DNA from: Marchantia polymorpha subsp. ruderalis
Lineage: Eukaryota > Streptophyta > Marchantiopsida > Marchantiales > Marchantiaceae
Assembly: GCA_037833965.1 (NCBI GenBank)
Contig: AP031351.1
Span: 3,050,501-3,114,500 of the forward strand
DNA length: 64,000 nt
Direction of reading: 5' to 3'
The position numbers and the translations under genes were made by a program. Of this stretch, positions 47,677-59,905 are shown in pieces. Numbering within the stretch: position 1 is the stretch's first letter; every line of letters starts with the position of its first letter. The notes beneath the pieces were generated by a model. The model ran no database searches and was not told the origin of the DNA. It worked only from the letters and a program-made list of their open reading frames with translations.

Positions 47677-49240
47677 CTACTGCATGCAGAAGTGCTCCAA
47701 AAGCGTAGCATACTTAAGCATCGCATACTTGAGCGTCTCAGAAGGTTTAACCAGTGGAGGCTTGTTGTTGTCGTCCGCCTCCTCTTCATCCTCCAGAGCC
47801 TGTTCCTCGACCAGTCCTTCAGCAATCTCCATTTCAGTCGGCACGTATGCGACTTCACGTTCCGATGGGTAGTCGATCAGATTGTGAATGTCCATCGGGT
47901 TGCGGTACCAAAGCTCTTGAACCTAGTGTTTTAGATTCTGAAGGACGTCAGGGGCGACCAAGTCGTCTTCAGCCACTGGAGCGATGTCGGCATCTGCAGA
48001 CCGAATGCAGTGGCGGAAGCAATTCTTGATGGTTTCTGCCTTGACGTCCGTAGTCCAGGCAGCAACTGCAAGACGGATTGCCTGAAGAACGTCAATTTTG
48101 TCAGCCTCCAGAACCTTTTGCTCCAAGCGTTGAATCAGAAGGCAATTGAAGCGGCGACGGTAGTACGCCTTGATGTTGCGGATGATGCCTGCATCACACG
48201 GTTGGATCTTGCTTGTTGTATTGGGCGGTAGGTAAAAGATAGTCTTGTTTCTCAATGTCATAACAGAAGGAAGTTTCATCAGTGAAATGTGCGCACTGCT
48301 GTTGTCCATAATGAGAAGAACATAACGACCCGCCATCCGCGCATCAAATCCTCGCAAAGAAAACTTGCGTCATCCACGCTTTGACGTTGTTGCGGTACTT
48401 GCATCCCAGGCTGTCAAGGTTGATATTCTTGAAACAGTGCAGGCTTGGGTATTTTCCGATGACCAGAACAGGAAGCTTGTCTGAGCCGTCGGCGTTACAG
48501 CACACAGCTAATGTGAGTTGTTCCCTTGTCTGCTTGAGGCACTCGAGCTGCTTCGTTGCCAATGAATTGTCCGCTTGCAAAAAATGCACGTTAATACACT
48601 ATTGCAAAATGCCAACTGGACACACAAGTTGCTGATGCCCACTCACCTTCATCCGGTAGAACAATCTCGTTTCATCTATGTTGTAGATGTCACAGAGATT
48701 GTACTTGTCCAGCGTCAGGCGGATTTGTGGAAGGTTCTAGTCAATCACAACCACGTCAACGGATCTAGACTCTCAAAAGCGGCGGACAGTTTTGAGTCTG
48801 TGCCGGCCTTTGAAAGCCTCAAGCCATTTGTTTGAAAACTCGAAAGTTTCGTGAACATAATAGAGTTGGTCAAGGAAAAAGCCTCCATTTTTTTTGATGA
48901 GATCATCAGACATGTTGACGTTGTCTTGATAGTTAAGAACCCATTCGTAGAGCGTTGTTTCCATGAGCGGAAACTTGATGGTCTTCTGGCGTTTGGCGGA
49001 CAGTTTCAGGTCGTCCTTAGCTCAAAGAAGCTCAATTGAACGCTTCAGAGTCAAGGAGATGGTTCCTTGACTGACTGTCACGTCGTGATTCCCCTGCACC
49101 CATTTGATCAGATCTGATTCCGTCAGGGAAGGGTTCTTTGCTTTGTGCTCGCAAAGAGCAACGAGGACCTCCCCTGCAGCCATTTGATCAGATCCGATTC
49201 CGTCAGGGAAGGGTTCTTTGCTTTGTGCTCGCAAAGAGCA
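47677..49240 (-). pseudogene. Tigger/pogo transposase remnant (CENP-B-like HTH plus DDE domain)
   Basis: On the minus strand the order is as in family members. An N-terminal CENP-B-type helix-turn-helix (LTESDLIKWVQGNHDVTVSQ, about 49080-49140) comes first. A second DNA-binding helix set follows (LYEWVLNYQDNVNMSDDLI, about 48895-48950). The DDE_1 catalytic core then shows three aspartates: NIDETRLFYR (Asp codon 48674-48676), LLIMDNSSAH (48304-48306) and IQPCDAGIIRNIKAYYR (48193-48195); 36 residues separate the last two. An acidic C-terminal tail ends at 47677. The frame is closed by stops after the HTH (near 49022), after the second DNA-binding part (near 48773) and near 48590, with a shift between the two halves of the core near 48350. 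No functional product is expected. Confidence 0.88.
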
Positions 49241-49250
49241 ACGCGGACCT
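49091..49250. repeat. 80-bp tandem duplication inside the transposase HTH region
   Basis: 49091-49170 and 49171-49250 differ at three of 80 positions. The unit is not a multiple of three, so it shifts the transposase frame. Confidence 0.97.
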
Positions 49251-49477
49251 CATTGCGTCATGGTCGTCTTCTTCTACTTTGAGGAAGTTTTCTTTTTGGA
49301 GTCATTGGAAGATGTGGGTTTGGTTGTCGTGTAGTCTGGTTTGGTTTTTGTGTGTTGCGTAGTGGTGGTACAATACTGTACAATGGCGTGACTATGGCCC
49401 CTATGTAAATTAATAACCTGTCTAAGTTAATACCCTACCCCTGGTCCCAATAGCATTAACTAAGACAGGTTCTACTG

Positions 49478-52400
49478 TAGCACCAAAACTTCAATACTAT
49501 ATTCATTGATTTTTTTATCTTGAAAAGTATTGATGAAATCATATAAGTTGAAACATTAGTCCCATATAAATATTTTTATCAGTATGTATCACAATTGTAA
49601 AATTACTTATCACAACAAATATAATTCAACAACCAACCATTATCATTATTTCTAACAATTTGTATAACAAATTATTAGTTATTTGAGTTAGAAAATATAT
49701 TCAAGATATGAATTTGAGATCAAAAATTTCTAGAAATAAAATATTTGAATCAATGAAAAATATATACAGAAAATAAATCAAATAAAAAACCACCTAAAAT
49801 TCTAGCTAATGTACTTGTGATAATTCAACACTCTAAACGTTTGTGTAATGAGTATTTTGCTTCTTAGAATGAGTAACATTTCTAGATTATTATTTTTTAT
49901 ATAAATTTAAAGTTTTACTTTTAAAGATGAAAATGAATTTGATTTATAATCTACCTATAACTATCTATAAACTTTATATCAGCAATCCATGTACTTTATA
50001 GATTTTATTAAGTGTAATAGTTAATAGCGAGATTTCATAAAATCATGTGCTTGTTATATAAAAAATGAGCTTGCTAGTGGATGTGTTTGTTGAGAACAAT
50101 AAGATATTGCTCCCTATGCTTTTCAAATACATAAGTCATGTCATCAATTCACTATGAACGGAATGTATGATGGAAATGGAAGTTCATTCATCTTGTATTT
50201 GTTGAAAAGATATATAAAAGAAAAAGTATAATCAATCTTGTTAAATTTCATCTCAAAAATTTAATCTTTGAATGTATTGTTACTATTAATGACTAGTATA
50301 CTGTAACATCATAAAAAATATATCAAATCATGTCTTATTTGGTTAGAAATGTATTTAAGGTTCAAAAAATAATATGTAAGATGACATTTTTAATTACTTA
50401 AAATTTCAAAAAACAACAAAATTATAGCAAAACTATATCAGTTTTTATCTGATCCAATCAGAAAATATTTCATTGATTGATTTATTTATTTATTTTCAAC
50501 ATAAATATTTCACTTAAAGTATTTATGATCTAGACACTATACTTTAAATTGTATTAAAAGACAAAATAATTATATATGTTTACATTGAAACATGGTATGT
50601 ATGTAATATATGTTTTTTATATTAAGCACCTACATGAATGAATAATATTTATTAAAATTTTTCTTATTTTTAGACCTCCATATTTTCTTATGTAAATCAT
50701 AAGATATTTTAATTTAAATCGCTGAATTTTTATTACATAGGATTTTTTAAATTTTCATGACCAAAAATAACTTGATGTTAGTAAAATTTATGATCACAAT
50801 AAAATATGATATCTTTGACTCATTTTTCAATTGGAATAAATCAACTTTATTATTTTTTTGATGTGTTGTGAGACTTCAAAATAAGCTAATGAATAAGCTT
50901 CAAAATGCTAATGTTGTTGATGAGAATGTCATATTTAGAACAATTGATGATTAGTTTAATTCAAAAATGGTTTTCAACATAAATATGATGATAAAGTCGA
51001 ATCAGTATTAAACAGTTATTTCATGTTATGATCTTTCTAGTTTTGATATTATTTTATGTACTCTTATATTATTCACCTAAATATAGATATAAATTTTTAA
51101 ATATTCTGATATTTTACTTTAATTTTCATATATTTAAAATTTTCAAGTCATTCATTTTACAGTATTGATTAATTTCATAGATGTAATTTCATAAAAACCT
51201 TGATTTATATTTATATATATACTGTAGTATCTTCTTAGGCGAATCATATGTTGGAAATTTCCATTAATATACAAATTTTAGAAATAATGCAAAACTTTCC
51301 CATATAAATCAAATAAAAATTCATAATTCCAACTGAATCATTAGATTCATTAACTTGATCTTGAAAATAAAATTTATTTTATTTCAGAATTCATAAAATC
51401 CATTTTCTTTAATTTTTTAGAACACACTGTGATAATTATGAATGAGTTATATGATTCAAATGTATGAATTTTATTTAAAATTTTTATAAAACGTCACTCT
51501 ATTATATTTTGAATATAATTTGATAAAATATATGTACATACTTCTGAATTATCATTCAAAGAATATTATATATCCATATAACTTTATAACTAAAAAATTC
51601 AAAAAGTAAATATTATTTTTATGTCTTTAAGATTCTAATAAAATATTATTTCAACTAAATAAGTATCAAATTGACCCATCTATTGTATACATGTTGTGTG
51701 ATTGAACTTATTATTAGATTTGAATGATAAGAAGATTGATGTTTAGTTATATTTAAGACATTCAATTTCTTTGAAAATTGTTCTTCATTCTTAAAATAAA
51801 TTTCAAAAATTATAATACTTGGGATTAAGATATAAAAATTTAAATTATTTTCAAAAAATAAATCGAATTTTTATATAAATTAAAAAAAATCTATTTTATA
51901 TGATGATATTTAAGTGAAATGAAGTACTATTTTTCCAAGTTCAATGACTGTAAGTAATCAGAAATGTTAATATAGTGACCAACACATTGCGGCCAATCTC
52001 TACATTTAAGGGCCCCCTAAAGTCAACATATTTAATCCAATATTGATTAGTCATATTTATATCTATTTTACTTTGAGTAATTTTAAATTATATTTAACAA
52101 TTTTTTTTAAACTGTCCATAAACGTTATTCAAACAAATTTTGTAACACTAAAAATTTTCTCCAATGTTCATAATGTTAGAAATAGTCAATTATAGCTTCC
52201 AACAAAGCTTATGATTAAAACTATGAAATGAATAGACTTGAATATTTTACAATCAAATCATAAACTATCTTGAAACTAGATAGTTCAAATTTTGAGTAAT
52301 TAAATAATGCAACTTGAAAATAAAAATTGAAAAGTTTGATTTAATGATATCGAAATATCAATAAATTTATATTTAAATAAACCTTTACACACACCTTAAT

Positions 52401-52900
52401 ATATATGTATATATATAATATTTTAATAATTTTTATGACATGATATAAAAATATCAGTGAAATCAAGTGAATTGCATGTTAACAATGTTATCAACTTTTA
52501 GACTTGTTGTAGCTTTATTTCGGTTGAAAGACTGAATTTATGTTATATGAATATCGCAAGTGTTATATAAACATTCTCAAAATTCGATAGCTTTCAATGA
52601 GGTAATTAACATATTTTATGAATTGTGACATATTTTTTTCTAAATAATATAATTCACTTTATATCGCTGAGTAGAATAATCTGAACTATGTTTATCTCGC
52701 TATTGGAACTTACAAAGTTACTATCGAGAAAGTTTTCGCGGTTTTTCCACAAGTGATAAATGTTTGCTTTAGTTTCGGTAGACAAAGAACTTTCTTTTGG
52801 AATTTTCATCCTATCTACATATATAATGTAAAAGGACAAGGAGGTTTATCTTAATAGATATAAAACTCTCTACTTCTTTCATTTTGTATGAGAAGAAATT
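49478..52900. other. Very AT-rich gene-free block
   Basis: Dense A/T homopolymers and short frames only. No terminal repeats, conserved motif or RNA gene recognised. Confidence 0.6.
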
Positions 52901-54489
52901 TTCTTTTGCTGTCACTGCAACTCTAGTTTTTATATGCGCATGAGAATCAAATAGCTGATCAACCTCGGCATCCACGCAGAGTACTGGTTTCTAGTCCAAC
53001 ATTGTGCAGACATAATAAATTCATTTAATTAGCTTCATAAATGAAACATTCACGCCAGGGATGCCTGAGCATATCTGACAGTAAGATATGCAGAAGGTTA
53101 GTGTTGTTTCCTGAGCCACCGGAAGTCAAAAAGAGTCACTTATGGTGTCAGGGAATTTAATCATCCAGACTTCGATTTTCTCGGGGCTGGAACTAGATGC
53201 ACTTAGATTTATTGCACATTGCCTGGAGAACCATTTCCAAGAGTCCATTATAATGTTTCGATTCTCGGCGGTGGCTTGGAATCAACAAACAGAGTTTACT
53301 TGCGTAAATCCGTTCGTCCGGCCTGATGTCACGAGGAAATGGAAGCCCTCTATCATTGAGTCATAACAGCTGATGTAAGAAAGTGTCTGTGCTCGAAGAT
53401 TGATAGATGTATTTCTTGAAAACTTACTTTGAAGACTGATATACTCTGCACTAACACTCTTAGGACCTCAGTATGGATGATCCCGCCATCGATCCATCTC
53501 GCCTTGATTATGTTGTCCATAAATTCCGTCGTCTGAGAACAGTCCATTTCGAAGCAGCTCTTCAACTCTTCAGCTGCATACTTCTGGAGTATGTTTCTGA
53601 AGTAAAATGTTCATAAATCCACGGAATTTAGTTCAGTCGAGGGCGTTCTTCTACATTATGCAGCCCAGTTTGGACATAGAGCAAATCATATACCACTTTC
53701 TTCAAGTGAATATGATGGAAAGCATTGTCCGCCTTTGCCAAGCTTCAAACCTCATGACTTCGTCTAAGTTCTTTTATTGACTTTGTCTGGACATTTAAAG
53801 GGCAGAGGGCTGTCTGACAAGCAAAAAGAGAGATGCACATCGCCAAAGTGTATACTTAATGTTCACTCCGTGGTCTCCGTCAATGCAGGCCCAGAAATTT
53901 GGTGTTCGTCCAAGTAATCCAATATTGATGGACGAGGAAAGTCTCCATTGTGATCGATCCAGTCCAAATCTGTATCTTTCCGGGATTCAGAGGTTCAGAC
54001 ATTTCTTCTTGCTGTACTAGTTTGGTCCTCACTCCTCTGAACCAATGATCTGTCCGACCTCAGATCTGAAAGAATAGCTTTTCCAAAAGCTTTTCTGCAG
54101 GGTGACAGATTCACTACTCGTGAATCTGTGTGAGGATGACAGCGAAATGAGCAAATTGTGTGGAATGAAACAGAACAAATTGTCGTCTGAATGCGCTTCA
54201 GGTCAGAGCCTTGGAACGCGCAAGGTTGAAATGTGGTACTCCCTTGACCCGATTTTGACAGGACAGAAAGGCTGCTTAACGATCTTTCCTGGTCTGGACG
54301 CCATATATCCTCATTAGGCATAGTTTATACAAAATCTCTCGGCTTTCATTCTCTAGTTGTAGTAATTGAAGAATCTATGTCTCGATGGATGATAAGACTC
54401 TTAAACCTTCCATGTTTTGAATATGACACAAAATGTTCAGACAAAAGCAGAAAACAAAACTCCGATTTGGTCACAACAGTGAGCAACAA
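52901..54489. other. Balanced-composition island, no gene recognised
   Basis: GC rises between about 52.9 and 54.35 kb. Frames of 70-108 codons occur on both strands but none shows a domain or a coherent exon series. It resembles other such islands in the window and might be an old gene or element remnant. Confidence 0.4.
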
Positions 54490-54725
54490 GCTTGCTTTCT
54501 GTTCACGTCATGATCAAGGTACAAATGGGATACTTATTCATATCCGGGTTGTGCTTATCACCTGTTGGATTATCACATATCCAGCCATGCATAATTTAGT
54601 CCCATCGCGCTTGCTTTCTTATCAAGGTACAAATGGGATACTAATTCATTTCTGGATTGTGCTTATCACCGCTTTTATTATCACATATCTAGTCATGTCA
54701 CATGTGTTTAGTTTAGTCTTTATTG
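54490..54725. repeat. Tandem duplication of a roughly 110-bp unit
   Basis: GCTTGCTTTCT begins at 54490 and 54609. ATCAAGGTACAAATGGGATA begins at 54513 and 54621. TTGTGCTTATCACC and TATCACATAT also repeat at that offset. Small indels distinguish the copies. Confidence 0.9.
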
Positions 54726-55749
54726 ATCAGAAAATAATTGGTTAGCATAAATCAATGCTAGATCTTCTCTATTAACAAGAAAATCTTTTACTACATGACT
54801 CTTAATACAAAGTACAAAAAATCTTAAACCTAACGCATGATAAAAAAGTCAATCGCATAATGATCATTGATGACGCAAATTGATAGATAGATGTCTTTAT
54901 CTTCAGCGATGGAAAACCACCAGTTGAGGTAGATGTAGTCCCAGATTCCGATGGATAAAGAAGTCATCTTTTGAATCATACATTCTCTGAATAATCTTGT
55001 CCGCTAGCTGGATTGAAAGCAACTTCGAAACAACTGGTCATTGTTTCTTCTTGTGATCTGTTTGGTCAGATCAGGAGAAAATATACTTGGTACATAACAA
55101 CACCAAATAATGGATAGTCTTGTCGGCATTGTGCGTTTGGTCCACTTGTTAAAGCTAATAGCGTAAAAAAAAAAAAATTGTAGATTTTGATAGTCAAATT
55201 TCTGCCATAAAATTTGTTTCAACAAATTTGTCATTCTACAAGCAGATCAGCTTCTGTCTATGTCTTCTGTCTTCTGATCATTTTACGCATTTTTGTTACC
55301 TCGTGAATTTGTCCGTTCAACCTTTTACTCAAACTTTTGTGACACATCACGACCACATAGTCTTTCAAAGATACGCACCACATGTCAATAATTTTCTAAA
55401 CTAGCAAAAATTTTAGAACAGTCAGAATCTAAGAGTCACCATGCGATCATTGACGTAACCATGCTTTTATATCAACTATTTAACTATTAACTTAAAATCA
55501 AAAATAGTAAAACACAATGAATCAAGATACCAATGTAACGTGATACACCACATATGACTACGTTCACTTGAGAAGTTCACAAGAAAAGCTCTTGCGTGAA
55601 TATACTCAAATGTATCTTTTGGTGATACACAAAGTCTGGATTTATATAACCATTGATGACTAACCTAGCTAGAACTTAAGTTTACTCCTTAATTAGAATT
55701 AATCTCAACATATTTGATAAAATCGGATGACAATCACAAAGTCAATGAT
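54726..55749. other. AT-rich stretch 5' of the Copia fossil
   Basis: No gene. If the retrotransposon still had a 5' LTR it should lie here, but I could not match this DNA to the sequence downstream of the element. Confidence 0.4.
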
Positions 55750-57740
55750 AAAGTATATATAAAAATCAAATATAATAAGCATGATGACTATATGCTTTGG
55801 AGAAGATAATGAAGATCAAGCTCAATGTTATAAATCTAGGCAAAAAATTAAGTTTAAAACCTTTCATCTACAACAAAAATATAGAAGTAATCTTAAGTAA
55901 CATATTGTGAGCATAGTCATATTATAATTACACTACTTGATTTGGACACAACTAGATGAGTATGTTGATTTTATTTTATTGTTTGAGACTTTTGAACAAC
56001 GGTTTCATTGCAAAGAATTGCCATTGTGTTGCAAAGAAATTGTTGTAGTCAAAACTTGCTAAACAATTTGTATGTTTTCATAAGACTGATCGAGTTCAAG
56101 ATGAAAGATATTAGCACGAGGATTCAAAATTATATTGATGCATTTGATGATCTTGTGATTGATTTTAAAAAAGATAAGTTATTGACAAAATGTTTTTCAT
56201 TTCTTAAGTTCACTATTTGCTTTATGTCAAACTTTGTCAAGTGTAAGTGTGTTAATACGAACTTTTTGACACACAATCAATTATCACAAAGTTGTAAGTG
56301 TTATGTTGACTTATGATGTACTATAAAAAATGATGCTCACATCTTTTCCATTTACATCTTCTAATATATTACAAAATCTAATTTAAAATTAGCATATTCA
56401 AAATGACAAGTATGTCAAGCACGATAGATCTAAGGATATATTACTCTTTAGAAGTAAATTTCTAGAGAGAAAGACTATAGATTATTTGAAATTTGCCAAA
56501 ATTTGACAATTAAAAAGAATTTTTTGTGTGAAATTCAAGATTTTGATCTTAAAATTTGATAATTTGTTCAAAGATGATCTACAATGACAAAGATTTACAT
56601 TCTGCAACTCACCAAGAAATGTCCATGACATTGAATCTTGAACAATGTTTGGTCTAATCACATTTTCTAAAATGAAAAAAAAATTAATTCATTTAATCTA
56701 ATAAAGCATTGTAGCTACAAATTTTTTTTGCATCTTTAGAGAAGAAAATCTACACAAAATAACCAATTGGCTTTGAGTAAAAAGATCTAGAGAGATTTTT
56801 ATGTAGATTGCTAGAATAATTATATAGATTGCTGCATAATTGTGAGAGTGAAATATGAATCTGGATAAATTCATTAATACCACTTTCATACTAGAATAAT
56901 GAAATCTTAATTCTCATTATTTCACTTGTTTAAATGCATGACATGTTAATTTTGTCCAAAAATCAATTAGACATTATTATATGCAAAAATCAGCTGATAT
57001 TTAACAAAAAGTATTTGATAAGAACATGTGATTGAATTAAAAAGAGTATGTATAATGTTTCTTTGAGAGATTTAACATGCTAGACTCTAACAACAAATAT
57101 AGATGATTTATGGGCAAGGTGAGCAAATACATATCAAATTTAGCTAATTCAAATTAAAAACCAATGAAATGCATGTTCATTTGACTGAAGATAATTAATT
57201 ATTATTATACCTTGTTTGATAATAAATTAAACAATGTCAAATCCTTGTTAGGTCATATTTATGCTCATTATGATCAAGTTCTAAACAAGAAAAAATTGAC
57301 ATCTGAATGTGTGTTTAAACTTGATGATGGATGCGTAAATCGACATCTATCTTGCAAAAATGCATAATTCAATCCACAAGCTGAATAAGTAACGGTAGTA
57401 GAAGTAGCAACCAATGCTATTTGTTTCAATATATTTGTCACTATTATAGTGTTGAAACAAAAAATTGTCAATCTGCGTTAATATTGTTGATCAAAGTGCT
57501 ATAGTTCTTGTTTGAGATCAAATCATGAAAAGCAAAGTGAAACGCATTGTCATTAAATAACACTTTATCATAAATTTTGTGTTAAAAGAAAATATTGAGT
57601 TGGTCAAGATTGTTGGTAAATTTAATCTAGCTAATGTGATGATCAAAATTAATATTTTTGCAAGTTCAACTATGGAGATTTTGCATGAAAAACACAATTG
57701 GAATTTACAAGCAAATTTTGTTAATTCCATATAAATCTAT
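55750..57740 (+). mobile_element. Copia-type LTR retrotransposon fossil, broken and internally shortened
   Basis: Two parts are recognisable on the plus strand. A gag-like segment (about 55780-56310) has the helical pattern of the plant Copia gag domain. An RNase H end-like segment (about 57475-57735) follows the family's usual C-terminal layout. The space between them is far shorter than a complete Copia pol region, so much of the interior has gone or is unrecognisable. The element carries many breaks and looks old. No convincing LTR pair was found; a TATA-bearing stretch at about 57.8-58.15 kb could be what is left of the 3' LTR. Confidence 0.55.
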
Positions 57741-58880
57741 TTGTTCTATTTTGGTTACATCATATTTACTAATTAAGTCTAGTCTACATAATAGTCTATG
57801 TTAGATTTCCATATAGAATTTATTGCAGATTAATTATGTATTTTTATAGAGAAGTTTGTCCACACAACATGAGTCAAAATGTAGATTGGTAGTTTTAACC
57901 CAAGTGTAAGATTAAACTGTAGTTAAATTAAATTGAAATAGAATAAGGTTTAGACTTAATATTAGTTATGGTCCAAACCATAACTTTTACTACCTTGTGT
58001 ACAGTATATAAAAAAGTGAAACACGACTTGCATTAAACACTTGGTAAGGTTTCATTGAAGACATTGTTGTTCTAATGGACATAATTCACAATCTCAAGTC
58101 AACTTCATTTTTGTTGACATTGTGCTTGTGAATTTCTCTTTTTGTATCTTTTATGTCTATTCGTGCATCTCATGTTACAATATTATATGTTGAATTGAAT
58201 TACCAAATTAAATCTTTATTAAATAAATACATAAAAAAACACTATAAAATATATTGAATTTTGAAATTTTCTATATAAAATTCCTTGACAAACTATAGTT
58301 ATTTATCATAAAAATATATTTCTAATGACTATGTTAGTTTTTAATATTTGATTTGGAAAAAGAATTTCTTGTTAAGATAATTTCAAAATTGATTGCATAT
58401 TATTTGCTTCATTTAGGCTGATTGACAATTTAAGAGAATAATAGAATATGTGACTAATTACAATTGATATTTAGATTCAAAAAATTTCATATGACCAATT
58501 CTGAGAAGAAAAAACTCTTAGATTATTTCAACACACGGATACATTAGAATAGATCCAATGAATATCTTTGTGATGAAGAGCTTCATTCATTCAAGCCTCA
58601 TATTTTAAACTTGTTTCAACGCCAACAATGATATGCATATGAATGTCAATGAGATTGAATCTAGAAATCTTCATAAATAAAAATATATTGGGTTTTTGAT
58701 ATTTGAATTGATGTTCCTATACCTTCCATAACGCTGATAAAACCACGGAGTATAAGAGAGAGAGAGCAACTTTGATAAATTTGGTAAGGTACATCGAATA
58801 AGCTGAGGTCAAGAACATTACATGTGGTCACATTAAATCCTTTTGTTCATTCTCATGAGTCTTTTGGAATATAATGTTCG
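57741..58880. other. AT-rich stretch, possible 3' LTR remains, no gene
   Basis: Includes a TATATAAAAAAG element near 58000 downstream of the Copia fossil, compatible with an old LTR promoter but unproven. The remainder is featureless AT-rich DNA. Confidence 0.35.
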
Positions 58881-59905
58881 TAATTTAGATTCATAGTATA
58901 ACATCCACATCTTCTGGACAAGGTTTCGCAATTCAATCCACTTTCACTCCACAAAGCACTAAACAAGGGATTGAAAGCTAGGTCATTTTGGGATGAAGTC
59001 CACATATCAAACATGATACTGGAGGAGGAAGAGTGAATAAAGGAGATTCAACGTTTAATAGTCAGTTTTCCTGCCTGACCTTTACTATTTGCTACGATAC
59101 AACCCGTGGGACTTTCACCCGGATGGTTTGAACTGGTGAGACTGCTCGACAAGTAGAGAGAGAAAACCATCATGCGCATTCATAATGTTTTGCTCAGATG
59201 ATTCGGTATATGAATCGATATTAAATGATCAGGACAAAACATCCGGTCAACTTACAACTATATGGTCAAAACGTGACTGCTATTTGAATAACCTCATGAG
59301 ATCACACTAAGCTGACGGTTTAGCAGCAAGAGGTGTTTGGAAAGCAGAGACAGTACTTCACGTCTTTGTCTTGGAAAATTTTTTATTTGGAATTCCAAGA
59401 TTTCCAATTACTGTCGTTGGCCATGGGCTACCAATTTAGCTTGACCATTACATGTCTATGGGCATGTACTGGTGTTGCACGTTAGCACAAGACTAGTCAG
59501 CGTAAGGAGCGCTTCGCGCGAAGTGACTGGAATTAACTGGTAGTGCTGCGCACATAGTCGGGGACAAGAATGAAATGGTATCCAACAAAGTCAGTTAATG
59601 CTCCTGAAAAGTAAAGTACATGATCGGGAAATTATGAGTACACTATGATTCATGGCGTATGTTGACGTCTACTGCTTCCTTTAGGGCTAACTTTCAAGTG
59701 GTAGACAACAAGAAATAATATACAGGTTTAAAAACTCTGCGCGCAGGTAGGTGCTGATCGAACCTAATAGAGGAATCACCAATAACAGATCCAGAAATTC
59801 TGCGCATGCAGGGTTCTAACTAAGACGCACGTGATAGTGAAGTCAGAAGAGCAAATTTCACTTTCAGAAGAAATTTCTCAGCCTCCTCACAGTTGGGATG
59901 CTCGT
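58881..59905. other. Intergenic and 3' flank of the right-hand gene
   Basis: Composition returns to balanced. No gene of its own is seen. The part next to 59906 is the expected 3' UTR of the minus-strand gene. Confidence 0.5.

Larger units (their letters stand above)
47351..49477 (-). mobile_element. Decayed Tigger/pogo-type DNA transposon (Tc1/mariner superfamily)
   Basis: The right end reads inward CAGTAGAACCTGTCTTAGTTAA and the left end TAGTGGAACGTGTTTAAATTG; these are diverged terminal inverted repeats of the Tigger type. TA follows at 49478-49479, the expected target dinucleotide; the left copy appears as TG. Subterminal AATTAATAACCT motifs occur near both ends. The minus strand between them encodes a broken pogo transposase. 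Length (about 2.1 kb) is close to that of a whole Tigger, so the element is full-length but inactive by mutation. Confidence 0.9.

Noticed and set aside
47351-49477. Possible host CENP-B-like gene rather than a transposon
   Set aside because: The frame is broken in several places and the region is bounded by Tigger-type inverted ends next to TA.
52901-54489. Possible retroelement remains in the GC island
   Set aside because: No protease, reverse transcriptase, integrase or gag motif could be recognised and no terminal repeats were seen.
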